A stretch of 64,000 nucleotides of DNA from Actinernus sp. WN-2022 (GCA_030867875.1 JAOWCC010000019.1:76412861-76476860), one strand, 5' to 3'. Counted from the first letter of the stretch, positions 11,290 to 22,242 are shown. Program-made: numbers and translations. The notes: generated by a model not told the origin, from the sequence alone.

Positions 11290-11468
11290 TTAGTTTGAAT
11301 TTGACTCTAATTCAATTCAATATCGATAATCGACTGGAAATTGCCTTGCATTTGGCTTAGAAACTCTATGGTTGTTATGTAAGAATAGTTCTCAATATTG
11401 CCACATCACTCGAATGGAATGATCGGAATACCGATTTGTCTACAAACAGGAAACGAGCGAAAACCCAA

Positions 11469-11813
11469 ATGAATGATCGGAATTCATTAACGAAGTATGA
11501 CGACGGTGGGTTCGTAAACGAGTCGGAAGTGGCCGACGTTGTGTCAGAAAACCCCGGCGCTGTGCCGAAAACGTCTATTGTGCAGTTAAAGCGGGACAGA
11601 GGCATTGCAAAGAGAATACTAACAAAGAAGCGAAATGAAATCGAATCCCTTATCGATAAATTTGAGAGCGCTGCTGTGGTAGAAATAAAACTCGCCGAGC
11701 TTAATTCCGCATTAGAGAGACTGGAACACGCGCATGCCCTTTATCACGAAACACTAAGTGATCACGAAGACATTCAAGATTCCTTAGATTACTTTAATTA
11801 TGAAGAATTTTAA
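11469..11813 (+). pseudogene. BEL/Pao gag, N-terminal part
   Basis: The first in-frame ATG is at 11469 (MNDRNSL); the open frame extends upstream to 11436 without an ATG. The product is charged and helical (LKRDRGIAKRILTKKRNEIESL), as in BEL gag N-termini, and would bind or assemble around the genomic RNA. It stops at 11813, while the homologous frame continues in the +1 register from 11800 (KVKDLISRVQKCQ), so a frameshift splits gag here. Confidence 0.75.
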
Positions 11814-12573
11814 AAAGGTTAAAGATCTGATTTCGCGGGTCCAAAAATGTCAAATTTCATTGGCAAAAGAACAGCCAGAAAACCCTTCGACTCCCGTAGT
11901 GGCACCTTCGACTCCCTTAGTAGCGCCTTCGACTTCAAAAGTGGAACCTTCGACGCCTGTAGTAAAACCCTCGGACTCAGTTAGTAATGTCGGATCAAAA
12001 CGATCCTCAATCGCTAGCTCCGTGTCAAGCGCCAGGGCAAAGGCTTCAGCCAGGAAAGCGAAACTGCTCGCTGAGGCCAATGCGCTAAAGAAGATGCAAA
12101 ATCTTGAACAGGAAGAACTGCGACTACAACAAGCCAAGGAAGAGCTGAGAATAGAAACGGAGTTAGCGAAGGCTGAAGCTGAAGAGCGCGCATTAGCCGA
12201 GGCGGCGAAAGGCAGCGTTCTGCACGACGACAAGCCACTCCCATTACACTCTTACATTACGACCTGGATGGGAAAGAGCAAAGAGAAGGCCGGTCCTCTC
12301 CCTGATAAACACGCTCCTGCTATAACAGCGCAGTCAACCCAACCCGCGATGACTAAATTAGACCCAGAGGCGAATGAATGGTACATGCCACCTGTCCAGC
12401 CTAATTATCAGCCGCAGCCGAGTCCCTACATGCAACAAATGGCGGAGAACTTGTTGATACAGCAACAACCCGAGCTACCCACCTTCGCAGGGGATCCGAT
12501 CGAGTACTGCCGATCGATCCGATCGAGCTTTATCAGAGCCTTTGAGCCGGAGTCTAATCGAATCAAGGACTGA
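11800..12573 (+). pseudogene. BEL/Pao gag, central part
   Basis: Continues gag after the first frameshift. Residues about 27-65 form a low-complexity P-S-T linker with repeated APSTPLV-like units. A long charged coiled-coil region (QEELRLQQAKEELRIE) follows. The end shows the start of the DUF1759 gag domain ([20 protein letters not shown]). It stops at 12573 where the domain should continue; the continuation is in another frame from 12542, marking a second frameshift. Confidence 0.8.
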
Positions 12574-12817
12574 TAGCGCTAGATTGTACTATCTTGTACA
12601 ATACACGAGCGGCGATGTTCATGAGTTGATGCGTAGCTGCTTGTCCATGAATCACACAGAAGGGTATCATGAAGCGCGACGATTACTAAAGGAGCGCTAT
12701 GGCCAAGATTACAAGATAGCAACCGCCTATGTAGACCGCGTCACAACGGGTCCCCCAATAAGAGCAGAAAAGGCCGAAGACTGTATGGAAATTCTCCATA
12801 CTGATCACCAGCTGTAA
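12542..12817 (+). pseudogene. BEL/Pao gag, DUF1759 remainder
   Basis: [35 protein letters not shown] and [16 protein letters not shown] match the expected second half of the DUF1759 capsid-like domain. Premature stop after TDHQL at 12817. It belongs to the same ancestral gag as the two preceding fragments. Confidence 0.8.
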
Positions 12818-12882
12818 AAACGCGTTAAGGGACATCGGGTATCTCAATAGGATTAACAATCCTGACTAGTGTTTGAAGAAAA

Positions 12883-13161
12883 TTGTCGACCTTTGGTATC
12901 TCCGGAGAACAGAAAGGTGATAGCAAACAAGGCGCGTCACGCAATCGTCCTCAATGTCCGCTTTGTAATACTAATCACTGGCTTTCTCAGTGCAGTGAGT
13001 TCAGAAGCAAGTCCCTAGATGAGCGCTTGAAGGTCACCAGAGCCAAGGGACTCTGTAATAATTGTCTAGTATCAGGTCACGTGGTAAGAGAGTGCCCTAA
13101 AGAAAGTTTCTGTAAGTGGACGGTTGCAAGTCCAAACATTCAACGTTTCTGCACCCGTTAA
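12883..13161 (+). pseudogene. BEL/Pao nucleocapsid zinc-knuckle region
   Basis: Two Cys-His clusters are visible: CPLCNTNHWLSQC (C-x2-C-x3-H-x4-C) and CNNCLVSGHVVREC (C-x2-C-x4-H-x4-C). These fold around zinc to bind RNA. A third cluster typical of BEL elements continues in a different frame (GCKSKHSTFLH, about 13120-13150), so the reading frame shifts before it. Confidence 0.82.
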
Positions 13162-13574
13162 ATGACAACAAAGGCGCCGACCCAAGACAAAGCGAGAAAA
13201 AAGAAGAAAAGAAGAAACCCGAGGCCGCCGCAAACAACCGAACGCCAGACAGCCAAAGAGACGAAGCGAGTGGTCAAAGCGGATATGTAAGGGTCAGGGA
13301 AGAAAACCGCAAGTTCCAAAAGGCCACAACAAGCTTAGCGATAGTTCCTGTGAAAGTCAAGGTACCAGGCCGCGAACAGGCAGTGGAGACGTATGCGTTT
13401 CTAGACAGAGGCTCCAATACAACATTCTGCACAGAAGAGCTGATGGAGGAGCTTCAAGCTAAAGGAACAGAAACCACTCTATCTCTTACTACTCTAGGAA
13501 TTGAAGATAATGCGACTAAGACGTCCGTCCACAGCCTACAAGTCGGCGATTTAGACGAGAACAATCTGATCTAG
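13116..13574 (+). pseudogene. BEL/Pao aspartic protease with altered active site
   Basis: After the third Cys-His cluster comes a charged linker, then VPVKVKVPG and AFLDRGSNTTFC, the protease active-site segment (DUF1758 type). The catalytic triplet is D-R-G where D-S/T-G is expected, so activity is unlikely even if the frame were intact. TAG at 13572-13574 ends the frame. The next ORF is in the same frame, so a single nonsense codon separates protease from the RT region. Confidence 0.85.
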
Positions 13575-13601
13575 CTACCCCTTGTATTCTCCATCCCTCG
13601 G

Positions 13602-14273
13602 TTGCCCGTGACAACCGACAATCGAGCCAACCATCAGGATCTACGAAAATGGCCACACCTTCAAGGAATCGACATCACAGACATCGACGCTGACGTAGGA
13701 CTCCTAATCGGCAGTGACGTCTCCAGAGCGCTGGAACCAAGAGAAGTGAAATCAGGTCAACCAGGTGAGCCATACGCCACAAAGACGGAACTCGGGTGGG
13801 TCGTCAACGGTCCGCTGACCAGATCTGGAGTCTCACGACGCACAGCAAACCTGATCAAAACTGATGCAGACCTTAGTGTGCAATTCGAGGAATACTGCAA
13901 CATGGAGTTTAACGACTCATGCTACGATAGCAATACCGCTATGTCTCAAGAGGACAAGAGAGCTTTAGAAAAGATGAGAGCTTCTATTCTATCGAAGAAC
14001 GGTCATTACGAAATTGGTCTTCCGTGGAAAGACGGATTTCCTGATCTTCCTGATAACCGACTAATGGCCGAATATCGCCTGCAACATCTGAAGAAGAGAT
14101 TAGCAAGAGAGCCGGTTTTACTGCAGAAGTACACGGCATTCATCGACGAGTTATTGCAGAAAGGATTTGCTAGACGCACTCCACATCACCAGATTGCACT
14201 GTCGGCCAGATTACCTGGTTTTTACCCCACCATCCAGTTTTTCATCCAAAGAAGCCGGAAAAAACGCGCGTAG
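13602..14273 (+). pseudogene. BEL/Pao protease end and reverse transcriptase N-terminus
   Basis: Same frame as the protease. The first part (RKWPHLQGIDITDIDADVGL, LIGSDVSRAL, TELGWVVNGPL) is the conserved BEL protease/linker end. The second part (QEDKRALEKMRASI, GHYEIGLPWK, RLMAEYRLQHLKKRL) is the start of the BEL RT domain. The true frame shifts near 14210, where HHPVFHPKK and TRVVFDCSA can be read in another register. No catalytic YxDD motif remains. Confidence 0.85.
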
Positions 14274-14277
14274 TGTT

Positions 14278-14691
14278 CGATTGTTCCGCAAAGTACCGCA
14301 ACGCCTCGTTAAACATCCAGCTTTCACAGGGGCCGGATTTGACTCTCTAGTCGGAGTGCTGACAATATTTCGAACGGGGCCAGCTGGCGATGTCTCGTCA
14401 GCTCAACTCCATCACTTCTCCGATGCATCTCAGATTGGCTTTGCCGTGCGGTGTCAGCGCTGGAACAGGAGTAGAAGGAACCTCAAAGTTAATGACATCG
14501 TGATCATCGCTGACGAAATTTCTCCTCGGAGCTCTTGGCCGTTGGGTCGTATTCTAGAGGTTCGCACAAGCAGCCACGATGGGCGCGTACGTTCAGTTAA
14601 GGTCAAAACAAGAACGAGTCTGCTTGAGCGCCCAATCGACAAGATCGTCTTACTGGAGGGTGCTAACTTTGCTGAAAGCCAGAAGGACTGA
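14278..14691 (+). pseudogene. Deleted RT / RNase H / integrase C-terminus of BEL element
   Basis: Three non-adjacent parts are fused by deletions: [12 protein letters not shown] (RT), LHHFSDASQIGFAV (start of RNase H) and VNDIVIIADE, SSWPLGRILEV, ERPIDKIVLLE (the DUF5641 domain at the integrase end). The RT palm, most of RNase H and the integrase D,D-E core are missing. The element cannot move by its own enzymes. Confidence 0.85.
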
Positions 14692-14867
14692 ACATCACAG
14701 ACTTCTACACAGATAAGTCAGTGAACCTGAACGAACATTACGAATATATTTACTCAGCGTTTTGTTAAGATTACATGATTATAGTTTAGTGATTATAAAA
14801 TTACTTGCATTATTGTAGTATTTAGAACATTGTAAAGGCTCTGCGTATCGCCTTTAAGGGGCCGAAA

Positions 14868-15387
14868 TGTTAGCTTATTACGCCAACTCAATTTAGTTAA
14901 TATTTATGCTAGGTTATTGATTACAGTTATCACAATTTACCGCCATTCATCCGCTAGACCAATCAAAATCAATGTGTAATTCGAGTACACGCAAGCTCAG
15001 AACACGCTTCCTGAGTAAGATCACTATAATTACTTAGAATGTATATATTGATTACTGAGCTATCGTGATTATCTATGTTAGAAGCGTGCAGATTACAATT
15101 GATTTCTATGCCAGCATTTAGTTTGGGCACGCACAATAGGTTAATTATGCTTTACTTCATTCTTAGTTCAAACCAACACTATCGAAATCAACAACACGAT
15201 CAACAGTATAAATCTACAAGAAATCCACATCGAATCAACTTCTATTACAACATCGATCAATTCAATCCCTGATTCAAGAAAATCTACTATTGTGAACACA
15301 TCAAGAACTATGATACTGATTAAACTTGGAATGATTGTTGAGAGTTAGCGTTTGAATGCCTTTGGATTGCATGTAATGAAATCTAGA
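14868..15387 (+). repeat. Right LTR of the BEL/Pao element
   Basis: Collinear with the left LTR, preceded by the polypurine tract at about 14853-14867 and followed by GTATA. Its 3' part (from 15223) is copied again from 15772 as part of the tandem duplication. Confidence 0.9.
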
Positions 15388-16324
15388 GTATATAGTTAGT
15401 GTATCCTTGGTCTGTAGTTAGTCAGTAGTTAGTCCGTAGTAGCAGTGTAATGACGTGTAAGAAAAAAGTAAAAATAAGCCAGAAGTGAAGATCCCGGGTC
15501 GTAATCCTCTCGTAACAGTATTCTGCAGTTGCTCCCAAAAACATTATATCGAACGCACTTTAATAATCTATGATTACTTCTAGTATATTATTGTTTTTAA
15601 TCTCCTTTTACAAGGTGAACAAACGTTTGCATTGAAGATTAGCGGCTTTATGGATCCAGAGTTTCGGAAGTTAGCAGAGTGTCTGCCCCTGCGTGCTGTT
15701 CAAGCGGAAGCTAACACAATAGACATATATTCAAGAGCCTTCAATAATTTAAAGATTGGGCCTCTTCCTACATCCACATCGAATCAACTTCTATTACAAC
15801 ATCGATCAATTCAATCCCTGATTCAAGAAAATCTACTATTGTGAACACATCAAGAACTATGATACTGATTAAACTTGGAATGATTGTTGAGAGTTAGCGT
15901 TTGAATGCCTTTGGATTGCATGTAATGAAATCTAGAGTATATAGTTAGTGTATCGTTGGTCTGTAGTTCGTCAGTAGTTAGTCCGTAGTAGCAGTGTAAT
16001 GACGTGTAAGAAGAAAGTAAAAAGAAGTCAGAAGTGAAGATCCCGGGTCGTAATCCTCTCGTAACAGTATTCTGCAGTTAATTGCTCCCAAAAACATTAT
16101 ATCGAACGCACTTTAATAATCTATGATTACTTCTAGTATATTATTGTTTTTAATCTCCTTTTACAAGGTGAACAAACGTTTGCATTGAAGATTAGCGGCT
16201 TTATGGATCCAGAGTTTCGGAAGTTAGCAGAGTGTCTGCCCCTGCGTGCTGTTCAAGCGGAAGCTAACACAATAGACATATATTCAAGAGCCTTCAATAA
16301 TTTAAAGATTGGGCCTCTTCCTAC
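15223..16324 (+). repeat. Tandem duplication of LTR end plus flanking exon
   Basis: Unit 1 (15223-15771) and unit 2 (15772-16324) are near-identical. Each contains the last ~165 bp of the BEL LTR, the GTATA target site, flanking DNA and a probable exon. Unit 2 has one extra TTAA after CTGCAG. The junction joins CCTCTTCCTA directly to LTR sequence, so the duplication arose after BEL insertion. Confidence 0.92.
15615..15771 (+). pseudogene. Probable internal exon, copy 1 (truncated)
   Basis: A good 3' splice site (pyrimidine-rich tract ending TTTTACAAG, AG at 15613-15614) precedes an open frame reading EQTFALKISG, MDPEFRKLAECLPLRAV, EANTIDIYSRAFNNLKI. The frame runs into LTR sequence at the duplication junction, so no donor is left. 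No protein family was recognised. Identical coding sequence in copy 2 supports a shared origin rather than independent selection. Confidence 0.5.
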
Positions 16325-16430
16325 TGTGAAATTTCTCCTTTACCGTCTAGCGAGATTTCAGTTGCGCTGTATCTGGAGGATCTATTACAATGTAATTGTC
16401 CATATTCAGTACTGGAGTGTTTATTTTACG
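16168..16430 (+). CDS. Probable host exon, copy 2, function unknown
   Basis: Same acceptor and reading frame as the upstream copy (MDPEFRKLAECLPLRAV, NLKIGPLPT). It continues beyond the duplication: ACTGTGAAA at about 16323 could be a weak donor; otherwise the frame stays open to 16436. Only one or two exons can be seen, so gene identity and direction rest on the splice site and open frame alone. Confidence 0.4.
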
Positions 16431-16439
16431 GAATGAATT

Positions 16440-16927
16440 GGGCCCACAATTTGTACGGCTTTAACCAGCCTTAAATGTGCTCCAAAATTATCAGTTATAT
16501 TCTTGAAGCCGGTAAAAAGGAAATTATCTGAACTTACTCCAAGAAGGGGTCTGTTACTCCAGAAATGAATGCTACCGTGATTGTTCAGATCATTCACTTA
16601 GCTGCAATTTGTGTTACAGCATACATCGCGTTTCACTGAGTTAGCCAGTTGCACTACTGCGATGTTAAATTTTGCGATAAGTTTTGTCGAGCTGTATATC
16701 TTTACTGAAGATTTAGGGTCGTTCCACAGTGTTTATGGCTGAAACTGACCTTATTACATGTACCTTTACACTATTGTTTAGGTAATATTCAATCCGCGAA
16801 GCTGAACTTTATTTTCTTCGCAGTTTTAAGTACTGTTTAAAACACGAACAGCAGTGTTTTATCATGTTTAAAAATTCGAGGGCGAAGGCCGATAATTTTT
16901 AGACTTGATAAAACACGTGCTGTGAGT
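16440..16927. other. Unassigned stretch
   Basis: No gene recognised. Short repeats of AACACG and CAGTGTTTTA around 16840-16915 are present. Confidence 0.35.
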
Positions 16928-17218
16928 TTAAGGTTACCGGATACCTTCAAGGCATGTTTTTTTGTAAAAAAAATATTATTGATTATTTGGAAAGTTTATG
17001 GATTGTTCTACAATTTAGAAAAAACATTATTTCAAAAGATATAAAAGCTTGCGAGATATTTAGAAAAAACGTATTTAGAAGGAAACTAAATAAATCACCG
17101 AGGCGTTGTAATCCCTTTATGAGCCACGGGCACCCCGTGGACTTTTAGCGGGAGCTGTTATCCGAGTACCGTAATTTGCATACTGTTGTTGTAGCTTCCC
17201 TTCTTCGAAATAACAAAC

Positions 17219-17570
17219 GTGCATTTAGAGTCTTTTATCAAACGTTTGTATGGGGAAATCCAAAAGAGAAAAGCAGAGTCATTGAGTAAAACAAAGCGAA
17301 CCCTGGACCGAAAAAGAAAGGAAACCGGCGATAAGGAGGAATTCGGTAAAACGAGCCGAATTGAGCTCGCGGACAGCGACAAAGGCTCGTGCTTCGAAGA
17401 ACGTGCGAAAGGCAGCGAATAACAACCTTCAACTTCAGTGTCAACTCCAAATATAAGCAGCGTCAGCAGGCTTAAACTGTCGTTTGACTTACCAGGAACA
17501 TTTGAAGAGTCTGAGGACGCGAGCAGCGATGAATTTCCCGCGAATTTCACTACTGCTTTGAAGCTCCAGG
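17219..17570 (+). pseudogene. Decayed charged ORF inside TTAA element
   Basis: The plus frame reads FIKRLYGEIQKRKAESLSKT, DRKRKETGDKEEF and, after a stop at 17422, STPNISSVSRLKLSFDLPG and EESEDASSDEFPANF. Charged residues then S/E/D-rich residues resemble a disordered linker. It may be a transposase relic or captured sequence. The minus ORF at 17158-17550 overlaps it and has no better motif. Confidence 0.3.
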
Positions 17571-17957
17571 GGTCCTTGCGTAGTCATTGGCTAGTTGGTT
17601 CGAAGTGTTGACATCTGCCTTGATGAGGTGTGAAATGTTCACACAACTTTACACGCCAAATCTCCGACTAGGTTTTTCTTCGTATCCCCTCTCTTTGAAC
17701 GAATTAATAGGGTATGCAGACATGTGGATTTTTATAAAACTCGGCCAAAAGACAGATAAGTTACTGACAAAGAAAAGGGTGTGAGCGTTTAGCAATATTC
17801 AAAGTATTTTTCCTCGTAGAGTATCCCGCGTGATGTGACTCGGACATTATTGAAGACTAAAACTTTAGGAATGAATTGCATTTGAATGAAGTAAAATATT
17901 TACAAATGCTCACACTCTTTTTTAGGCTGTCATATGCTGATTAACATTATGCAGTTG

Positions 17958-18200
17958 AATAGGAGATATTGTAGTTGAGTCTACGAATAGCAGTTTCAGC
18001 GGTATTGACCCGAACGCCTCACTTCAATGTAATGAAGCGCCATTGAAACCATCATTCTTACACGACACCAACACCCTCCTAAACAAGCACGACTAATTTA
18101 GATACACAGTTTGAATAGCGCTTCATTACATTGAAGTGAGGCGTTTGGGTCAATACCGCTGAAACTGCTATTCGTAGACTCAACTACAATATCTCCTATT
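17958..18200. repeat. Fold-back element with 83-bp arms
   Basis: Arms 17958-18040 and 18118-18200 are inverted copies with about one mismatch, separated by a 77-bp loop. It lies wholly inside the 1.5-kb TTAA element, either as a nested insertion or as part of its structure. No clear target duplication. Confidence 0.85.
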
Positions 18201-18804
18201 GTTCTTATGCGTTAACCCGAAGGCTGCTAATTCACTTTTATAAACCTTGTCAGTTTTGCGTTTGTTGGCTTAGCATTGCTTTACAATAAAACGTATTTTT
18301 AAACAAATCCATTCAGCGTATTCTACACTTCATAAGCTTTACAGAGGTATATAGGTTTCTATAGTTTTCTTTAAAACAACGCGCGTACAAAATTATTAAC
18401 GAGAGAGACCCGCGAAGGTATCCGGTAACCTTAATGCACGTTTATATTATTTTACGGCTTTGAGTTTGGTTTAATAATTGGAACTAAACAGTGGCTCGGT
18501 AAACAAGTAATGGTAGTTGGATAACTTCATTTTAAAAATATTATTTGTGTATCTCGGTAGTCTGCTGATATTAGTAAATTTAGTGCAAAATTTATTATCT
18601 AGGTACTTTATGTTCCGTGTACTTTTTGCTATCTTTGGTTCTTTATTAGTGAATTCTTAATTAGGTTGAAACTTTATATAAAATTTCATGTTCATTAGTA
18701 TTCTTTGTATAAAACGTTCATCCTAATTAGCAATTCAATGAGAAAGCTGAAACATCAATAGAAATTCCATTGTCTCAATCATTAACCCCGTTTTCCCCTG
18801 GGAC

Positions 18805-18950
18805 AGAATTCAAATCCCTCCGCGGGCCTTTCAGAATGCGGATGAGATTTTATCAGGTATAAAGGAGCATACACGTGACTGATTTGCTTCATCTGATTGG
18901 ACAACATGCTCATTAATTATTCATGAGTTTTTGAAATCCTTTTAAAGTCT
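18805..18950 (-). repeat. Dispersed relative of the composite satellite unit
   Basis: Reverse-complement homology, over about 130 bp, to the composite unit of the 29-35 kb satellite: CCCTCCGCGGGC, GATTTTATCAGGTATAAAGG, TTGCTTCATCTGATTGG and CTCATTAATTATTCATGAG occur in order. This shows that the satellite unit was assembled from a pre-existing dispersed repeat. Confidence 0.8.
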
Positions 18951-19047
18951 CAGATAGTATCGTCTACGTAGTACTGGTATTAGCTACTTTAGGACAAGGG
19001 TATTAGTTCTGCAAGATTGGGTTTATTTAGGCTATCCCAAAACCTGT

Positions 19048-19218
19048 ATGTTCAGTTTTAGAGCCGGTGGTGCCTCGGCTGCTGCTAACGCTGGAATTAT
19101 TGATCGCCTTTTTCAGCGTCAAAGTAAATCAGACGGAGCAAAAGATGGTTACGTACATGTGTACATCAAAGACAAACTTGATTCTTTGCTTTCAGTTTCT
19201 AAAAGTTTAAATGTTTAG
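19048..19218 (+). CDS. Small ORF, 56 aa, unknown
   Basis: An ATG-initiated frame encodes MFSFRAGGASAAANAGIIDR, then LFQRQSKSDGAKD and YVHVYIKDKLDSLL, ending in TAG. The composition looks protein-like, with an alanine-rich start then a basic and amphipathic end. No family was recognised. It could be the first part of a gag-like ORF from a mobile element. It lies just upstream of the segmental duplication. Confidence 0.3.
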   Translation: MFSFRAGGASAAANAGIIDRLFQRQSKSDGAKDGYVHVYIKDKLDSLLSVSKSLNV

Positions 19219-19898
19219 CTTGCATCATGGTCTTTCTTTATCATCGAAGGAGGGGCATCAATAAACTAGATCAGGGGATCTGTTGTTTGTGTTTAATGAA
19301 GTTTAGCTATTAAATGTTTTATGCTCGTTCAGAGTGATAAGAGTATAACTCGAACTCCTATTGCACCCCCCTTTCCGGGACCCGGTTGGGATATGTGGGG
19401 GAATTGATGGTGATTAACCAGTTTTGCCAGTTTTGTGGCCCCAAGGGGTTTGGGATTTTACTTGATTTGCTTCAAGTACATGTACCTTCAAAGTTCGTGG
19501 GAGGCCAGAGGTGGGGATTTGACTGGAGCCCAGTTCATCTGCGAGTGTGGACAACATGCGAGCCAACGATGCGAGCCAACGATGCGAGCCAACGATGCGA
19601 GCCATGCAAATAAAAAAACATGCGAGCCGTGAATACTCACATTCAATTGCTGCGAATTCCTATCAAAGCTGCATGCAGTAGTTGATGAAGAAGTTGACCA
19701 CAAATCTGGAGGATTACCGGTCTGGACTGGCTAGAGGAGGCCGAGCGAGCTGGAGCCGAGTGCCGGGGTTGTTCTCATTTCCAGTCTCTTTTTAAAATTT
19801 GGCGAATTTAAATTTCTCCCATTCACTAAACTGTAACGTAAAACACTGAAAGTGAAAATTCACAAACCTACTAATTTCATTTCTGAACATCATATTGT

Positions 19899-21764
19899 AT
19901 TCTAGCAGAAGTCCATAACCAGAAGTGTCCATCTCCCACTATAGGGTTTGGCCCATCAGTTTACAGAGTAGTCTATTTATAGAAAGCTTTTCCCGCCATC
20001 TCGCAGCCAATCATATTCTTCGCAAATTTATCACCAGCACCTGATTGGCTAAGACAGCTATTTCCTTTGTTTGTAATATTGTACAGCTAATTATATAAGC
20101 GACAAACTTTTGGCGAACAAGGCAGTGTAGAAACTTCTGATGATCAGCTATTTATAACTTGCAAGAACTAGTGAGCACCACATGTCTATAGGAAAGACCA
20201 TTAGTCCATATAAACCAGAACATGTGGTTCCTTTGTAACCTTTTATTTTCCCGTTTCATCTGTATAGTGAAGACTTCGTGTTTACATACAATGATACAGC
20301 AGCGTGCGATGTATACAGAACGAAGCTACGTTTTGCCTTTTGGTTCATAAACGCAGATTTTTCTAGTGATATTTGGCATAAATACAGCGAGTGATAAATA
20401 TCATGTACAAATCATGCTATTATTTTGATTATAATGTGACCTAAGCAATTTACTGAAAAAGACAATCGATGTTCTCTCAAGAGTCAAGTGCACCGAGTTG
20501 TTTACTTCTTTGAGTTTCAGCTCAAGTGAAAATTTGAAAATCCTGTAACAGTGTAAGTAATTTGCGGTTGGCAGATAAAAGAACAGCCCGGCAAATCTCC
20601 AAGCAAGGCTTAATAATCGACTGGAGCTGAGAGAAAATAGCTATAACCCGTGAAAAAAGTCAATTTCTGGTACACTGAACACTAGCAAAAAGCGAAGTTT
20701 GATTTCAGGCAGTTCATCAAACACAATCAAACAATGAAATTAACAGTTGTCACTTTTCTGTTTTATTAAAGACACTAACTGTCATACATCTCCAAGAATA
20801 AACTTTACAATCGAAAACTAGAAAACTGAACGCAACTATCGCAGCTGGAAATGAAATTCCAGTTCTTAAAATTAGTACAAGCAAGGAGTTTTTCTTCAGG
20901 CAACTTGAACAAGATTTGAATCAACTGCCTCACGCAGAAACGGGTCATATGCGACCGAGTTTCCAAGGATTTCAATGGATTAAAAACAAAACAATTAAAT
21001 AAAAATTTAAAAGTAAACTTGGCTTACTTTGATGTAATTTTGTCCTTGTATAATGTCAGTTCCTGGCCTGTTGTTTCAGCGAGATGAATGTTAATATTCG
21101 GTTCCGTTTTCATTCATTGTCATTGATTCAAACTTTTATACTAGTCAACTGGTCACTTGAAGACTTGAAAATCACTTTGAACTTTCTCAAATCACTCCAA
21201 GATTCCATTTGCAGAGGCACAGATGATCATTCTATGCATTTCTTTTCATTTCAATTCCAAAATCTTCAATTTTAGTCGTCAAAAGCCCGACATTTGCCAC
21301 CGTAGCTTTGTAGTTTGTAGCACTGCTTGGCGACCTGTATGTACTGAGCTTCAAACCGGGGGGCAACGCTTGCATAATAACGGGAGGTATGTGAGGTGTC
21401 GTCTTCAGAGCCTGACCCAGTTTGAAAAAAAAAATGTAGTGAAGGTGTTTTTATTAACCAGAATTTCCATGACCTTTTTGAAAATTAACCCGAATTGATA
21501 GTCGATTTGCTCCAAAACAAGACTTGGTTTGTCAAATTGGGCTCAAACCTGTACCCGGTACCGCCACACATCTCATTTACGTCGTGTACATGAGTGCCCC
21601 CCGGTACGGTGTCCTGCAGACTCCCGCAATTGACCCATTGTCCGCCATTGCTTTTCCCCTCGAAATTTGAGATTAGCATTTCTAAAAATAGACTACTCTG
21701 TAAACTGATGGGCCGTTACCCCAATACCAGATGGACACTTCTGGTTATGGACTTCTGATTCTAG
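19899..21764. mobile_element. 1.85-kb DNA transposon with CAGAAG termini and 7-bp target duplication
   Basis: Inverted termini CAGAAGTCCATAACCAGAAG (from 19906) and the complement ending at 21757 extend about 29 bp perfectly. A further inverted block, GGCCCATCAGTTTACAGAGT and its complement, lies just inside. ATTCTAG directly flanks both ends (19899-19905, 21758-21764). Copy B shows the unoccupied site (ATTGTAG). CAG-type termini suggest hAT, but hAT normally makes 8-bp duplications, so the family is unresolved. No transposase is seen; internal ORFs at 21084-21275, 21223-21498 and 21485-21679 show no motif. Confidence 0.88.
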
Positions 21765-21997
21765 CCCCATTTATACGACAAGGATTTTGGGCACGGCACC
21801 TCTAAATTTAGCCCGCGTGGGTCTGCCACTTTCGCATTTACATGACAAAATTGCTCACAGATATGACACGTGCGGGGTACTCTTGAATTAGGGGTGACTT
21901 CTTTATCCCAGGTAGCGGCTAATGCATATTTTAAAAGATGGCGGACGTCTATCCAGGCGTCCCTTGTTTTGGTTTGGGTCGGTTCAGCATCGAACAA
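21761..21997 (-). pseudogene. ORF conserved between duplication copies (copy A)
   Basis: Reads DAEPTQTKTRDAWIDVRHLL, LAATWDKEVTPNSRVPRTCH, ICEQFCHVNAKVADP and LEVPCPKS. The homologous frame in copy B (40456-40719) is also open and about 80% identical with one short insertion. Neither has a recognised domain. It may be a fragment of an older transposon ORF or a host exon. Persistence may simply reflect a recent duplication. Confidence 0.35.
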
Positions 21998-22242
21998 TAC
22001 AATACTTAAGAGCCTAGCTTAAACGCTGACATTACCACAGACGTGAACCAAAACAGCAAATCGATATAGGAAATAAATACAAATACAAAATATGAACCAT
22101 ATTATTCCTATCCCGCGGAACATGCGTACCCCCTGGCACATACGTACCCCCCCGAAAACTATTTAAAAAACTAACCAACCACTCAGATTGTAAAAAAAAA
22201 CGTGACCCCACTTATTTAATATGCTACTTTATATGCATGCTA

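Larger units (their letters stand above)
10701..15392 (+). mobile_element. BEL/Pao LTR retrotransposon, internally deleted
   Basis: The left LTR (10706-11289) and right LTR (14868-15387) both begin TGTTAGCTTATTACGCCAA and end in GAAATCTA plus CA (left) or GA (right). GTATA directly precedes the left LTR (10701-10705) and follows the right one (15388-15392): a 5-bp target duplication. A purine-rich tract (AAGGGG..GAAA) immediately precedes the right LTR. The interior keeps gag, zinc knuckles, protease, an RT amino-terminal part, a scrap of RNase H and the integrase C-terminus. The RT core, most of RNase H and the integrase core are deleted, giving 4.7 kb, shorter than usual for BEL elements. 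No primer-binding site was identified. Confidence 0.93.
16928..18434. mobile_element. 1.5-kb TTAA-flanked transposon with 17-bp perfect TIRs
   Basis: TTAA at 16928-16931 and 18431-18434 flank perfect 17-bp inverted termini (GGTTACCGGATACCTTC at 16932-16948, complement at 18414-18430). The interior (1,499 bp) holds a decayed coding-like stretch at 17219-17570 and a fold-back at 17958-18200. TTAA duplications point to piggyBac or Kolobok superfamilies. No intact transposase remains. Confidence 0.85.

Noticed and set aside
11850..12244. Antisense ORFs of 127 and 76 codons over gag
   Set aside because: Shadows of the low-complexity gag linker on the opposite strand.
19414..19703. Several overlapping ORFs around the GCGAGCCAAC repeat
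   Set aside because: They occur on both strands over a short tandem repeat and are not conserved in copy B.
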